A stretch of DNA of 64,000 nt, taken from NCBI RefSeq assembly GCF_900217815.1, contig NZ_OBMT01000001.1, positions 558,001-622,000 on the forward strand, read 5' to 3'. This document shows, one piece after another, positions 24,718 through 34,500 of the stretch. Origin of the DNA: Rhodobacter maris (GTDB lineage Bacteria; Pseudomonadota; Alphaproteobacteria; Rhodobacterales; Rhodobacteraceae). Every line of letters starts with the position of its first letter. Position 1 is the first letter of the stretch. The notes under the pieces were generated by a model. That model was not told the DNA's origin. It ran no database searches and saw only the letters and a list, made by a program, of their open reading frames with translations. The position numbers and the translations under genes were made by a program.

Positions 24718-24772
24718 CGCCGGAAAACAAGGCCTTCCGGCGTGATCCTTCGGGCGGATTTTCGCCCGAAGG
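24718..24772. repeat. Two tandem perfect hairpins
   Basis: Hairpin 1: CGCCGGAA (24718-24725) with TTCCGGCG (24735-24742), 9-base loop. Hairpin 2: CCTTCGGGCG (24747-24756) with CGCCCGAAGG (24763-24772), loop GATTTT. They lie in the 383-base region between opgG and the asparaginase gene, which I otherwise see as non-coding. No T-run follows on either strand. They could structure the asparaginase 5' leader. Confidence 0.5.
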
Positions 24773-24890
24773 AGGTTGCGACGGCGCGCCGGGCAGGGTG
24801 AGTCGCGGCTTTGGCAGCCTTCGGCCTTGCGCCAACGGCCGCTCTGCGGCAAGGCCGGGATGCAGGCGGCCAGCACAGGGAGGGGCTCAG

Positions 24891-25739
24891 ATGCTTCTGC
24901 TCATCCACACCGGTGGCACGATCGGCATGGCGCCGGGGCCCGAGGGTCTGCGGCCCGAGCCCGGGCTCGTGGAGGCGGCGATCGCCGCGCGCCTGCCCAA
25001 AGGCTGCGCGCTCGTGTCGCATCTCTTTTCGCCATTGCGCGACAGCGCCGATATCGGCCCAGCCGACTGGAACAGGATGCTCGATCAGATCGAGGCGCAT
25101 CCCGGCTCTGCCGTGTTGATCACCCATGGCACCGATACGATGGCCTTCACCGGCGCGGCGCTGGCCCAGGCGCTGGCGGGGCGTCCGCGCAGGGTGGTGC
25201 TTTGCGGCTCGATGCAGCCGCTCGGCCAGGGGGGCGACGCGGAGCGCAACCTCGACCTCGCGCTTGCCGCGGCGCGGGCGCCCGGTGCGGGGGTCGATCT
25301 CGCGTTCAACGGGCGGCTTCTGCCCGCCGCGGGGCTGGTGAAACATCACAGCCATGCGGCAGACGCCTTTCGCAGCCAGCCGCAAGAGCCAGCGCCGTCA
25401 CCGGCGCGGCGGCGGTTTGACACAACGCGTCGCCTCGCCGTGCTCACCCTTTCGCCCGGCCTGCCCGCCGCCGCCCTCGCCGCGATGCTTGCCCCCCTCG
25501 ATGCAGCGGTGCTGCGCGTCTTCGGGGCGGGCACGGTGATGGGCGATGCGGCAGTGCTTGCCGTTCTGAAAAAGGCCATCCTCTCGGGCAAGCGGCTGCG
25601 CGCGACAAGCCAGTGCGAGGCGGGCGGGCTCGCGCCCGGCGCCTATGCAGCGGGCGCCGCACTCTGGGCCGCGGGAGTTGAGAACGGCGGCAGCGAGACC
25701 CCCGAGGCGGCACTCATCCGGCTCTGGCTTTCCCATTGA
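24891..25739 (+). CDS. L-asparaginase-family amidohydrolase
   Basis: A 282-residue cytoplasmic protein of the bacterial asparaginase family, which splits asparagine to aspartate and ammonia. The nucleophile motif LIHTGGTIGM (Thr10) and the second catalytic motif THGTDTMAFT are intact, and a Lys is present in GLVKHHSHAADAF. The protein is short compared with the usual 320-340 residues; the C-terminal domain is reduced, so substrate preference may differ. I chose the ATG at 24891, which has an AGGGAGGGG ribosome binding site and begins directly at the first strand; the longer open frame adds 96 residues without motifs. Confidence 0.8.
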   Translation: MLLLIHTGGTIGMAPGPEGLRPEPGLVEAAIAARLPKGCALVSHLFSPLRDSADIGPADWNRMLDQIEAHPGSAVLITHGTDTMAFTGAALAQALAGRPRRVVLCGSMQPLGQGGDAERNLDLALAAARAPGAGVDLAFNGRLLPAAGLVKHHSHAADAFRSQPQEPAPSPARRRFDTTRRLAVLTLSPGLPAAALAAMLAPLDAAVLRVFGAGTVMGDAAVLAVLKKAILSGKRLRATSQCEAGGLAPGAYAAGAALWAAGVENGGSETPEAALIRLWLSH

Positions 25740-25742
25740 AAA

Positions 25743-25760
25743 GGGCCCCTTGCGGGGCCC
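25743..25760 (-). terminator. Intrinsic terminator between convergent genes
   Basis: GGGCCCC and GGGGCCC pair (7 bp) around a 4-base loop. On the minus strand TTTTC follows, so it ends transcription of the DUF4405-like gene. On the plus strand there is no T-run. Confidence 0.7.
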
Positions 25761-25783
25761 CGGATCAACGATCATCCAGAAGT

Positions 25784-26284
25784 TTATTGCGCGGGCGGCG
25801 CAACCAGCGCGGCGGCCAGCGCCTCGACCGACTGGCCCGAGCCTTCGGCCACGGCGGTCAGGCTCTCCGTCGGATCGGTGACAGTGAAGCCGGCAGCGGC
25901 GAGTTTCGCCGTGAGACCGACACCGTCGGTGCCAAGGATCGGCGCAACATCGCTCACCGACCCCTGCATCACTTTCATCGCGAGCGCGAATTGCGGCGGG
26001 CCGGAGCGGCCCTCGCCCGAGGGGATCGCAAACGGCACGGCCACGGCAAGCGAGACAGCAAGGCCGATCCACATCGGGGCGCGTTTGAGATAGGTCAGGA
26101 CGGAGCGCCAGTTCTTCCAGACATGGAGCACGAAGGGCGCGATCAGCACCATCGAGAGGATCTCGTGCATTTCGTGGAAACTTGACTGGCCGACATGGAA
26201 AAAGAGCGCGACGCCCGAGACGAGCGAGACGAGGAAGAGGCCGGAGATGAAGGGGGTCGCGTAACGGCTGAGAACGGCGTTCAT
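25784..26284 (-). CDS. DUF4405-like membrane protein
   Basis: A 166-residue inner membrane protein. Helices lie at about 10-30, 42-60 and 72-90, with His in HVGQSSFHEMHEIL and VLHVWKNW at places where cytochrome b-like small membrane proteins hold haem; the pattern fits DUF4405. The C-terminal half (about 95-166) is soluble, Ala-rich and looks like a helical repeat (GVGLTAKLAAAGFTV, SVEALAAALV). No function is known to me. A set of alternative hairpins lies just before the start codon. Confidence 0.6.
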   Translation of the reverse strand: MNAVLSRYATPFISGLFLVSLVSGVALFFHVGQSSFHEMHEILSMVLIAPFVLHVWKNWRSVLTYLKRAPMWIGLAVSLAVAVPFAIPSGEGRSGPPQFALAMKVMQGSVSDVAPILGTDGVGLTAKLAAAGFTVTDPTESLTAVAEGSGQSVEALAAALVAPPAQ

Positions 26285-26306
26285 GGCATGTCTTTCTGCG
26301 ATGGTT

Positions 26307-26352
26307 AACGGGGCACGAGCCCCGTTTGGGAAGGTTCTCTCGCCAAACGGGG
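26307..26352 (-). promoter_or_regulatory. Mutually exclusive hairpins in the DUF4405 leader
   Basis: Hairpin A pairs AACGGGGC (26307-26314) with GCCCCGTT (26319-26326). Hairpin B pairs CCCCGTTTGG (26320-26329) with CCAAACGGGG (26343-26352). They share 26320-26326, so only one can form at a time. They lie 23-68 bases before the ATG. This is the form of an attenuator or a translational switch, but no T-run follows. Confidence 0.4.
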
Positions 26353-26439
26353 CAGGCTAACATTTCCGTCGCCCTGTGCCGGAAATTCCTTGCAGACTGG
26401 TTACTTGCGCAAATAACGCCGGGCCGCCCCGCCGTTGGT

Positions 26440-27675
26440 TTATGCCTCTGCGGCGCTTTGTAGCAGCCGCATGCAGACAGTTGTGGCCTGCGCCATGTCC
26501 TGCACGGAGATCCATTCGAGCGGCCCGTGAATGTCTTGCATGCCGGTGAAGATATTCGGGCAGGGCACACCCATTTCCGTGAGCCGCGAGCCATCGGTGC
26601 CGCCGCGGATCGGCACCGAGAGAGGCTCGACCCCGGCCTCGCGGCAGGCTTTTCGAGCCAGTTCGACCGGGGTCATGTCCTTCTCGAGCCAGTAACGCAT
26701 GTTGCGGTACTGCGGGCGGATCGTGCAGGTGATCGTTGCACGCGGTTCGGTGGCGGCGACCGCGGCGCAGACTTGCTGCAAGAGCGCCCCGCGCGCGGCA
26801 AGGCCCTCAAGCTCGAAATCGCGCAGGATGATGGAAAACTCGACCTCCGCCGCCGTGCCCGCAATATTGGTGATGTGCCAGAACCCCTCGCGGCCCTCGA
26901 CCATTTCGGGGGTCTGCGTGGCTTGCGGCAGCATCTCGATGATCTTCGCCGCCAGATGCAACGCATTCACCATCTTGCCCTTCGCGGTGCCGGGATGAGT
27001 GGAAACGCCCACCACCTTCACCTTTGCGCCATCCGCCGAGAAGCTCTCATATTCGATCTCGCCCACCGCGCCGCCATCGAGCGTATAGGCGAAATCGGCA
27101 CCAAGATCGGCGGGCAGGCGCGCATCGACCCCGCGGCCGATCTCTTCGTCGGGGGTGAAGGCGAGGCGCAGCCTTCCGTGCGGAATCGAAGGATTGGTGA
27201 TGAGATGCTCGGCGAGTGTCATCAGGATCGCCACGCCCGCCTTGTCATCGGCGCCCAGAAGCGTCGCCCCCGAGGCGGTGATCAGATCATGGCCGACCTT
27301 CTCGCCAAGGTAGGGATTCTGTCTCGGCGAATTCACCAGCCCCGGCGCATCCGGATAGGTGATCTCGCCGCCATTGTATCCACGGATCACCCGCGGCTTC
27401 ACGCCGGTCGCATTATAGGCGGGGGCCGTATCCATATGCGCGAGCATACCGATCACCGGCCCCTCGGCGGTGGCCGGAACCGTTGCCAGAACCGCCCCGT
27501 ATTCGGTGACCGTGACATCCTCGGCGCCGATCTGTTGCAACTCCTGCGCCAGCATATTGGCGAGATCGTACTGGATCGCTGTGCTGGGCGAAGTGAGGCT
27601 TTCCTCGTCGCTTTGCGTATCAACGGCACAATAGCGGGTCAGACGCTCTTCGAGGCGGGGGCAAAAATCGGTCAT
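26440..27675 (-). CDS. pepT: Peptidase T (tripeptide aminopeptidase)
   Basis: A 411-residue cytoplasmic zinc peptidase of family M20B that removes the N-terminal residue from tripeptides. Two-metal site residues are visible: His in LAHMDTAPA, Asp in LLGADDKAG, the Glu pair in TPDEEIGRG, Asp in YTLDGGAVGE and the C-terminal His in MQDIHGPLE. The N-terminal family motif RYCAVDTQSDEES is present. The ATG at 27675 has an AAAGGAG ribosome binding site. It is divergent from tex, about 100 bases apart. Confidence 0.93.
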   Translation of the reverse strand: MTDFCPRLEERLTRYCAVDTQSDEESLTSPSTAIQYDLANMLAQELQQIGAEDVTVTEYGAVLATVPATAEGPVIGMLAHMDTAPAYNATGVKPRVIRGYNGGEITYPDAPGLVNSPRQNPYLGEKVGHDLITASGATLLGADDKAGVAILMTLAEHLITNPSIPHGRLRLAFTPDEEIGRGVDARLPADLGADFAYTLDGGAVGEIEYESFSADGAKVKVVGVSTHPGTAKGKMVNALHLAAKIIEMLPQATQTPEMVEGREGFWHITNIAGTAAEVEFSIILRDFELEGLAARGALLQQVCAAVAATEPRATITCTIRPQYRNMRYWLEKDMTPVELARKACREAGVEPLSVPIRGGTDGSRLTEMGVPCPNIFTGMQDIHGPLEWISVQDMAQATTVCMRLLQSAAEA

Positions 27676-27778
27676 GTGAGGCTCCTTTGGCGTCAATGGG
27701 CGCCTCAGCCCGCACCATGTCAAGCCTTGCCCGAGGGCTTCGGGGCGGCTACATCACCCCTCCAGCCCGGAGGAACGC

Positions 27779-30088
27779 ATGGACACTGTCACCCGTATCG
27801 CCTGCACCATCGCCAGTGACATCGGCGCCACGGCAGCGCAGGTCAACGCCGCGGTGGGGCTTCTGGACGAGGGGGCAACGGTGCCCTTCATCGCCCGCTA
27901 CCGCAAGGAGGCGACCGGCGGGCTGGATGATACGCAGTTGCGCAAGCTCGCGGAGCGGCTCGAGTATCTGCGTGAGCGCGAGGCGCGGCGCGCGGCGATC
28001 ATCACCTCGATCACCGATCAGGGGAAGATGACGGACGATCTCGCCAAGGCGCTGGTCGCTGCCGAGACCAAGGCCGAGCTTGAAGACCTTTACCTGCCCT
28101 ACAAGCCCAAGCGCCGCACCAAGGCGATGATCGCGCGCGAAAACGGCCTCGCCGGGCTGGTTGATGCGATTCTCGCCGACCGCAGGGCCGCGCCCGAGGC
28201 GCTGGCGGAGGGATATGTCAGCGAAGCGGTGCCAACGGTGAAAGAGGCGCTCACCGGGGCGCGCGAGATCGTGGCCGAGAGCCTGGTCGAGAACGCGCCG
28301 CTGCTCGGCAGCTTGCGCGATTTCCTTGCCCGGGAGGCGTATCTGACCGCCAAGCTGGTCGAGGGCCAGCAGGAGAAGGGCGCGAAATTCTCTGACTATT
28401 TCGACCACCGCGAGCGTTGGGCCGATGTGCCGAGCCACCGTGCGCTGGCCATGCTGCGCGGCGCAAACGAGGGCGTGCTGACGCTCGACATCGCGCCCGA
28501 TGACGAGGGCAAGGCGCGCGCCGAGGCGATGGTGGCCGCCGTGCTTGAGGCCCGCACGGCCACGCCGGGCGATACCTGGCTGCGCGCCTGTGCGGGCTGG
28601 ACTTGGCGGGTGAAGCTGAGCCTTTCCATGATGCTCGACCTTCTGGGCGAGATGCGCGCGCGCGCGCAGGAGGAAGCGATCCGCGTTTTTGCCCGCAATC
28701 TCAAGGATCTGCTTCTGGCCGCCCCGGCGGGGGCAAAGGCGACCTTGGGCCTTGATCCGGGCATCCGCACCGGCGTGAAAGCCGCTGTGGTCGATGCCAC
28801 GGGCAAGCTCTTGGCCACGGATACGCTCTATCCCTTCCCGCCCAAAAGCGATTTGCGCGGCGCGCAGGCGGCGCTTGTGCGGCTGATCACGGCGCATCGG
28901 GTGGAGCTTATTGCCATCGGCAATGGCACCGCGAGCCGCGAGACCGAGCGGATGGTGGCGGAAACGCTGAAAATGCTCCCCACCAGCGTCAAGGCGCCGG
29001 TCAAGGTGGTGGTCTCCGAGGCCGGCGCCTCGGTCTATTCCGCCTCCGAACTCGCCGCGCGCGAGTTCCCCGAGCTGGACGTGTCCTTGCGCGGCGCGGT
29101 TTCGATCGCGCGGCGGCTGCAAGATCCGCTCGCGGAACTGGTGAAGATCGAGCCCAAATCCATCGGCGTTGGCCAATATCAGCACGATGTTGACCAATCC
29201 AAGCTTGGCCGCGCGCTTGAGGGCGTGGTGGAAGATGCGGTGAACGCGGTGGGGGTTGATCTCAACACCGCCTCCGCGCCGCTTCTTGCCCATGTCTCGG
29301 GGCTCGGGCCGGGCTTGGCCGAGGCTGTAGTGGCACATCGCGACACGAATGGCGCCTTCAAGAGCCGCAAGGAGCTTCTCAAAGTCTCCCGCCTCGGGCC
29401 GCGGGCGTTTGAGCAATGCGCGGGCTTTTTGCGCATCACGGATGGGGCCGAGCCACTTGATGCCTCCTCCGTCCACCCCGAGGCCTATGATGTGGCCCGC
29501 GCCATCGTGAAGGCCTGCGGGCGCGACATTCGCAGCCTGATGGGCGACAGCGCGGCGCTGAACCGGCTGAAAGCGCAGGATTTTGTTACCGAAAAATTCG
29601 GCCTGCCCACGGTGCGCGACATCTTGAGCGAACTCGAAAAACCCGGCCGCGACCCGCGCCCGAGCTTTGTCACCGCGGCCTTTGCCGAGGGGGTCGAAGA
29701 CATCAAGGATCTGCGCCCCGGCATGCAGCTTGAGGGCACCGTCACCAACGTCGCCGCCTTTGGGGCCTTTGTCGACATCGGCGTGCACCAGGACGGGCTC
29801 GTCCATATCAGCCAGTTGGCCGACCGCTTCGTGAAAGACCCGCATGAGGTGGTGAAGGCGGGCGATGTGGTGAAGGTGCGCGTGACCGAGGTCGATGTGC
29901 CGCGCAAGCGCATCGGGCTCACCATGCGCAAGGATGGGGGTACCTCGGCGCGCGAGGACCGCGCCGCGCGCGGGCCCGAGAACGCGAAGGGGCCGAAAGG
30001 CAAGGCCCCGATGCAGGCAGGCCCCAAGGGGGGCAACAGCACCGGCGCGCTTGGCGCCGCCCTTCTCGATGCGATGAAGCGGCGCTGA
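27779..30088 (+). CDS. tex: Tex-family S1 RNA-binding protein
   Basis: A 769-residue cytoplasmic nucleic-acid-binding protein of the Tex family, linked to transcription and RNA turnover. Domains in order: the N-terminal helical region ([17 protein letters not shown] near 40-57), a YqgF-like RNase-H fold ([15 protein letters not shown] at about 325), helix-hairpin-helix motifs (about 500-570, beginning [10 protein letters not shown]), and an S1 domain (about 640-715; [21 protein letters not shown]). A Gly/Lys-rich tail ends the protein. ATG at 27779 with CCGGAGGAA upstream. Full length for the family. Confidence 0.95.
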   Translation: MDTVTRIACTIASDIGATAAQVNAAVGLLDEGATVPFIARYRKEATGGLDDTQLRKLAERLEYLREREARRAAIITSITDQGKMTDDLAKALVAAETKAELEDLYLPYKPKRRTKAMIARENGLAGLVDAILADRRAAPEALAEGYVSEAVPTVKEALTGAREIVAESLVENAPLLGSLRDFLAREAYLTAKLVEGQQEKGAKFSDYFDHRERWADVPSHRALAMLRGANEGVLTLDIAPDDEGKARAEAMVAAVLEARTATPGDTWLRACAGWTWRVKLSLSMMLDLLGEMRARAQEEAIRVFARNLKDLLLAAPAGAKATLGLDPGIRTGVKAAVVDATGKLLATDTLYPFPPKSDLRGAQAALVRLITAHRVELIAIGNGTASRETERMVAETLKMLPTSVKAPVKVVVSEAGASVYSASELAAREFPELDVSLRGAVSIARRLQDPLAELVKIEPKSIGVGQYQHDVDQSKLGRALEGVVEDAVNAVGVDLNTASAPLLAHVSGLGPGLAEAVVAHRDTNGAFKSRKELLKVSRLGPRAFEQCAGFLRITDGAEPLDASSVHPEAYDVARAIVKACGRDIRSLMGDSAALNRLKAQDFVTEKFGLPTVRDILSELEKPGRDPRPSFVTAAFAEGVEDIKDLRPGMQLEGTVTNVAAFGAFVDIGVHQDGLVHISQLADRFVKDPHEVVKAGDVVKVRVTEVDVPRKRIGLTMRKDGGTSAREDRAARGPENAKGPKGKAPMQAGPKGGNSTGALGAALLDAMKRR

Positions 30089-30113
30089 GCAGCCCCGCAA
30101 ATTCCCTGCACCT

Positions 30114-30139
30114 GCCGCGCTTTGGCCGCAAAGCGCGGC
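30114..30139 (+). terminator. Stem-loop after tex
   Basis: GCCGCGCTTT (30114-30123) pairs perfectly with AAAGCGCGGC (30130-30139) around the loop GGCCGC, 25 bases after the tex stop. No T-run follows. Confidence 0.45.
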
Positions 30140-30187
30140 GAGGCTGGGGCAACGGCTGAAAACGGCCCAACCGCACGGAGAATCCAA

Positions 30188-30331
30188 ATGCACAAGCTGT
30201 TCCGCCTTCTGGCGCGTCTGCGCCCGACCGAAGACGCCAAATTTGCCGCACGCCTTTCTGCGCTGTGCAGCACGCCGCAGAGCGGCTCCGAGCACGGGCA
30301 TATTTCGCCCTTCCGGGCGGCTAGGGCCTGA
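30188..30331 (+). CDS. Possible 47-residue small protein
   Basis: A short frame starting MHKLFRLLARLRPTEDAKFA with a GGAG ribosome binding site 8 bases upstream. The N-terminal part would form a basic amphipathic helix. It follows the tex stem-loop and ends 3 bases before the mipZ stop on the other strand. No family recognised; it could be non-coding. Confidence 0.35.
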   Translation: MHKLFRLLARLRPTEDAKFAARLSALCSTPQSGSEHGHISPFRAARA

Positions 30332-30334
30332 GCC

Positions 30335-31144
30335 TCAGAAATCGACCTCGACACCCGGCAGATTGAGCATCCGCACCAGATCGCGCAGTTCCTGACGCGC
30401 CGCGACATTGGAGATGTTGAGGTTCTCCACGCCGAGATCGCGCAGATCCAGAAGCGTCATGCCGCGCGGGAAAAGCTCGCGGAAGATCACGCGCTCTGAA
30501 AACCCGGGCGCAACGCGAAAGCCGATCCGCTTGGAAAGCTGGTCGAGCGCCTCGCCCACCTTGCGCTTGTTATGGGCCTGTTGCGCGCCCATCCGGTTGC
30601 GCAATACGATCCAGTCGATCGGTTTCAGCCCGGCGCGCGCGCGCAACTGCCGCGCCGACCACACCATTTCGGAATAGATCGAGGGGCCGGTCACTTTCGA
30701 GGTTTCCGGGTCGATGCGGGCGAGCAGGTCGAAATCGATGAAGCTGTCGTTGAGCGGCGTGATCAGCGTATCGGCGAGCGAATGCGCGACCTGGCTGAGC
30801 CGCGTATGCGAGCCGGGGCAGTCGATCACCACGAAATCGCAGATCGGATCGAGCTCGGCCACAGCTGCGGAGAGCCGGTGGTCATAGGGGTTCTCGCCGG
30901 GGGCAAGCACCGCCGGATCGGCCTCGGGCAGTTCGCGGTACTCCGGGCTCGGCAGATCGAGCCCCTCGCGCGCGACGAAGGCGAGCCGGTTCTCGATATA
31001 GCGCCCGAAGCTGCGCTGGCGCAGATCAAGGTCGAGCGCGCCGACCCGGTGCCCCATGCGCACGAGCGCCGTGGCCAGATGCATGCTGGTGGTGGATTTT
31101 CCCGACCCACCCTTCTCATTGCCGACAACGATGATATGCGCCAC
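30335..31144 (-). CDS. mipZ: Division-site ATPase MipZ (ParA family)
   Basis: A 269-residue cytoplasmic P-loop ATPase that forms a gradient from the chromosome-segregation complex and blocks FtsZ near the poles, placing the septum at mid-cell. The deviant Walker A is VGNEKGGSGKST at the N-terminus; LDLDLRQRSFGRYIENR, FVVIDCPG and TPLNDSFIDFDLL match MipZ rather than ParA or MinD. The likely start is the GTG at 31144, with GGGGTG upstream; the longer open frame adds 12 residues. It is divergent from the multi-PAS c-di-GMP gene. Confidence 0.88.
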   Translation of the reverse strand: MAHIIVVGNEKGGSGKSTTSMHLATALVRMGHRVGALDLDLRQRSFGRYIENRLAFVAREGLDLPSPEYRELPEADPAVLAPGENPYDHRLSAAVAELDPICDFVVIDCPGSHTRLSQVAHSLADTLITPLNDSFIDFDLLARIDPETSKVTGPSIYSEMVWSARQLRARAGLKPIDWIVLRNRMGAQQAHNKRKVGEALDQLSKRIGFRVAPGFSERVIFRELFPRGMTLLDLRDLGVENLNISNVAARQELRDLVRMLNLPGVEVDF

Positions 31145-31525
31145 TTCTGCACCCCGTTTTCCGGCCGCAACGGGCCGCAACGCTTATAAGACGCTCCGGC
31201 TATCGGGGAAAGGGGCGCGGCGCAAGGGGGCTGCGGCCTGCCGCCGCCCACCCCGCCGCCACGGCGCCGGCCTTCCGCCCCGCCCGCACCGCCGGGCAAA
31301 ACTCCGCCCGTCACGGGCTCGCGCGCCCCGTGCCTGCAAGCTGCTCTGAAAGCGTTCTTTTTCGCGCCCACGCCCGCCCGGACGCGCGGAAAACCGCGGA
31401 TCTGCCGCATTTATGAGAAATTTCTTCGAGGATATTAACGGCAGGTTAACCTTGACCTGTTGTGGTGTCGCCATCGGACAGGATGCCTTCGGCGGGTCTA
31501 CCGGCGAAGACGGCGGAGGTCTCGG
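31145..31525. other. Divergent intergenic region mipZ / multi-PAS GGDEF gene
   Basis: 381 bases with no supported gene. The half near mipZ is very GC-rich. The half near the plus-strand gene turns A/T-rich at about 31405-31450 and holds a CtrA box and a TTGACC element, so it is the promoter region of the multi-PAS gene. Confidence 0.55.
31435..31457 (+). promoter_or_regulatory. CtrA binding box with adjacent TTGACC
   Basis: TTAA (31435-31438), seven bases, then TTAAC (31446-31450) is an exact match to the full CtrA site TTAA-N7-TTAAC. TTGACC at 31452-31457 lies right behind it and fits a -35 element. The site is about 75 bases before the start codon of the multi-PAS GGDEF protein. Confidence 0.75.
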
Positions 31526-34500
31526 ATGACGATCGAACTGGTGAGTGCACAGCTGGCCCGCGGGGCTTCCCTTCCCGCAAACCCCCTCCCCGCGCCGGCA
31601 GAACCGCCCGCAGCGGGGTTCGCCTTTGATGGTGACGGCCTTCTGATTGCCGCCGATCCGGCACTTTGCGCCCGGCTCGGGCATGCCTCCGAGACCCTGC
31701 GGCAGCAACCGATGAGCGCGCTTCTGGCCGAGGCGGACCGCGCCGCAGTGCAGGACTGGCTCGCCTCCGAAGCGACCGAGGCAACGCTCGCGCTCCCCGC
31801 CACCGCCGGCACCCTTTCCCTGTCGGCCAACGCGCTCCTTTTGGTGCTGCTGCGGCTCGGCCCGGGCTTGCCGGGACGCGGCCTTCTGGTGGAACACCCG
31901 CCTGTCAAAGCCTCCGCGGCACCGATCCGGGGCTCACAGGATCCCCTTGCGGCCCTGATCGAGAGCGCCGATCTCGGTCTGTGGCAATGGAATGTGCAGA
32001 CCGGAGAGACGCTCCTGAGCGAGCGCTGGGCCGAAGTGCTCGGGTATCAGCTGAGCGACCTCGACCCGATTGACGTCGAACGCTGGGCGGGGCTCTGGCA
32101 CCCCGAGGATCTTGTCCGCGCCCGCGCCGAGCTCGCGCGTCATTTTGCGGGCGAGAGCGAATGGTACGAGATCGAGGCGCGGCTGCGCCACAAATCCGGC
32201 CGCTGGGTCTGGGTGCGCGATCTTGGCCGGGTCCGGAGCTGGACGGCGGACGGCCGCCCCGAGTGGATGTCTGGCATCCACCGCAACATCGACGCCTGGA
32301 AACGGCGTGAATCGCGCCTCCTGCAATCGCAAGATCTGCTCGAACGCGCGGGCATGCTGGCCGGGCTCGGCGGTTGGGAGGTCGATCTGCGCAGTGGCGA
32401 GCTGTTCTGGTCCGACGAGACCTGCCGGATCCATGGCGTGCCGCCGGGCTACAGCCCGACGATGGAGGAAGCGATCGCCTTTTATGCGCCTGAGGCGCAA
32501 CCGCTGATCCGCGCCGCGGTGACGCGTGGCATCGAAAATGGCATGCCCTGGGATATCGAACTGCCCATCCTGCGCCCCGATGGCGAAAGGGTCTGGGTGC
32601 GCGCGGTGGGCGAGGCCGCTTTCGAGGACGGCAGACCGGTGCGGCTGAACGGCGCGTTCCAGAACATCTCCGACCGCAAGGAAACCGAACACCAGCTCGC
32701 CGAGGCGGCGACGGTGGCCCAGCGCTCGCGCGACCGGCTCAACACGCTTGCCGACAATGCGCCCGGCGCGCTTTTCGAGCACCGTGAATCCCCCTCGGGG
32801 GCGATCGATCTGCCCTATTTCAGTGCGCGCCTGCCTGAGCTGATGGGCGTTTCGCGGGAAGAAATTCTCGCCGATGGCGCCGCCGCCGCCAAGAATATCC
32901 ATCCCGAGGATGCCGAGGCGCTGGGGCGGGCGATCGCGCAATCGCGCACGCAGATGCGCCCGCTCGAGGTGCGCTACCGCCTCAACCATCCGCGCCGGGG
33001 GCTGCGCTGGATGCAGCTGACTTCGGTCCCCTATCACGCGCCCGACGGCTCGGTAACCTGGCATGGAAGCGTGTTCGATGTCACCGAAGAAAGCGAGACC
33101 GTCGAAGCCCTGCGCATCGCTCATGAGCGGCTCAACACAATCGCCGAAAACGTGCCCGGAGCGCTTTTCGAATACCGCCGCGAAGCTGACGGGCGTGCCT
33201 GGTTTCCCTATTTCACGCAGAAGATGCCCGACCTTCTGGGGATCGCCCCGGAAGATCTCGGTGCAGATCCGGACCGCACCTTCGCCCATGTTCCCCCGGA
33301 AGACCGCCAGAAGATTGTCGAGCGTTTTACCGCTTCGCGTGAAAGCCTGACGCTTGTGGAGTTCCGCACCCGTGTCTGCCCCGATGCGGGCGAGCAACGC
33401 TGGCTGCATGTCTGGGCCGCCCCCTTCGCGCGCCCGGACGGCACGATCACCTGGTTTGGCAAGGCGGTCGACATCTCCGACCGGGTCGCGGTGGAGGCGC
33501 AGGCCCAGGCCGCGGCCGAAGAAGTGCGCCTTGCTCATGCGCGGCTCAATTCGATCACCGATATCGCGCCGGTGGGGCTCTTTGAATTCCGGCTCTATCC
33601 CGACGGGCGCACCGAATACCCCTATGCCAGCGCACGTTACAAGGAACTGCTCGGCGTCGGCCATCTCGAGTTCAACGGGCTCGGCACGGCGATGGTCGAC
33701 CGCGTCGTCCCCGAGGACCGCGCCCGGATGCATGCCTTGACACTCGAGAGTGCGCGCAACCTCACCCCCTGGCGGATGCGGTTCCGCTTCCTGCATCCGA
33801 AACGCGGCCTGATCTGGCTGAGTGCCGCCTCGCAACCGGTGCGGCAGAACGACGGCACGATCGTCTGGACCGGCGGGCTGCATGACGTTACCGCCGATGT
33901 CGCGCGCGAGACCGAACTGGAGCGTGCCTATGGGCTCGCGGAACGGATGCGCGCGCGCAACGAGCATCTGGCGCTGCACGACGGGCTCACCGGACTGCCG
34001 AACCGGCGCTATTTCGATCGTCGCCTCGAGGACCGGATGCAGGCCGCCCGCGCCGGCACGCTGGCACGCGACTGCGCGCTGATCCAGATCGACATCGATC
34101 ACTTCAAGCATATCAACGACACGCTCGGCCACGAGGCGGGCGACCGGGCACTGTGCCGGGTGGCCGAGGTACTGCGTGGCTGCCTTGACGCCGAGGATTT
34201 CGCGGCGCGGCTCGGCGGCGACGAATTCTCGGTGCTGCTGGCACCGGGACGCACGCGCGCGCAGGCCGAAACGATTGCGGCGCAGATGCGCGCGGCGCTG
34301 CGTGAACCGTTCCATTACCGCGGCACGCAGAGCCGCATCAGCGCAAGCTTCGGCATCGTCTGCGTGCCCGATGTGACCGGGCTGACGGAAGAATTGCAGA
34401 TCAGCGTCGATGCCGCGCTCTACCGCGCCAAAGCCGCGGGCCGCGACCGGATCGAGGTGGTCTCCGGCAATCTGACACGGCGCTTGCATGACAGCCGCAC

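Noticed and set aside
26396-26412. FNR-like palindrome TTACTTGCGCAAATAAC before the DUF4405-like gene
   Set aside because: Only the central TTGCGCAA is palindromic; it does not fit TTGAT-N4-ATCAA.
27749-30301. An 850-codon open frame antisense to tex
   Set aside because: No motif, high His/Arg/Gly content and full overlap with the well-supported Tex protein.
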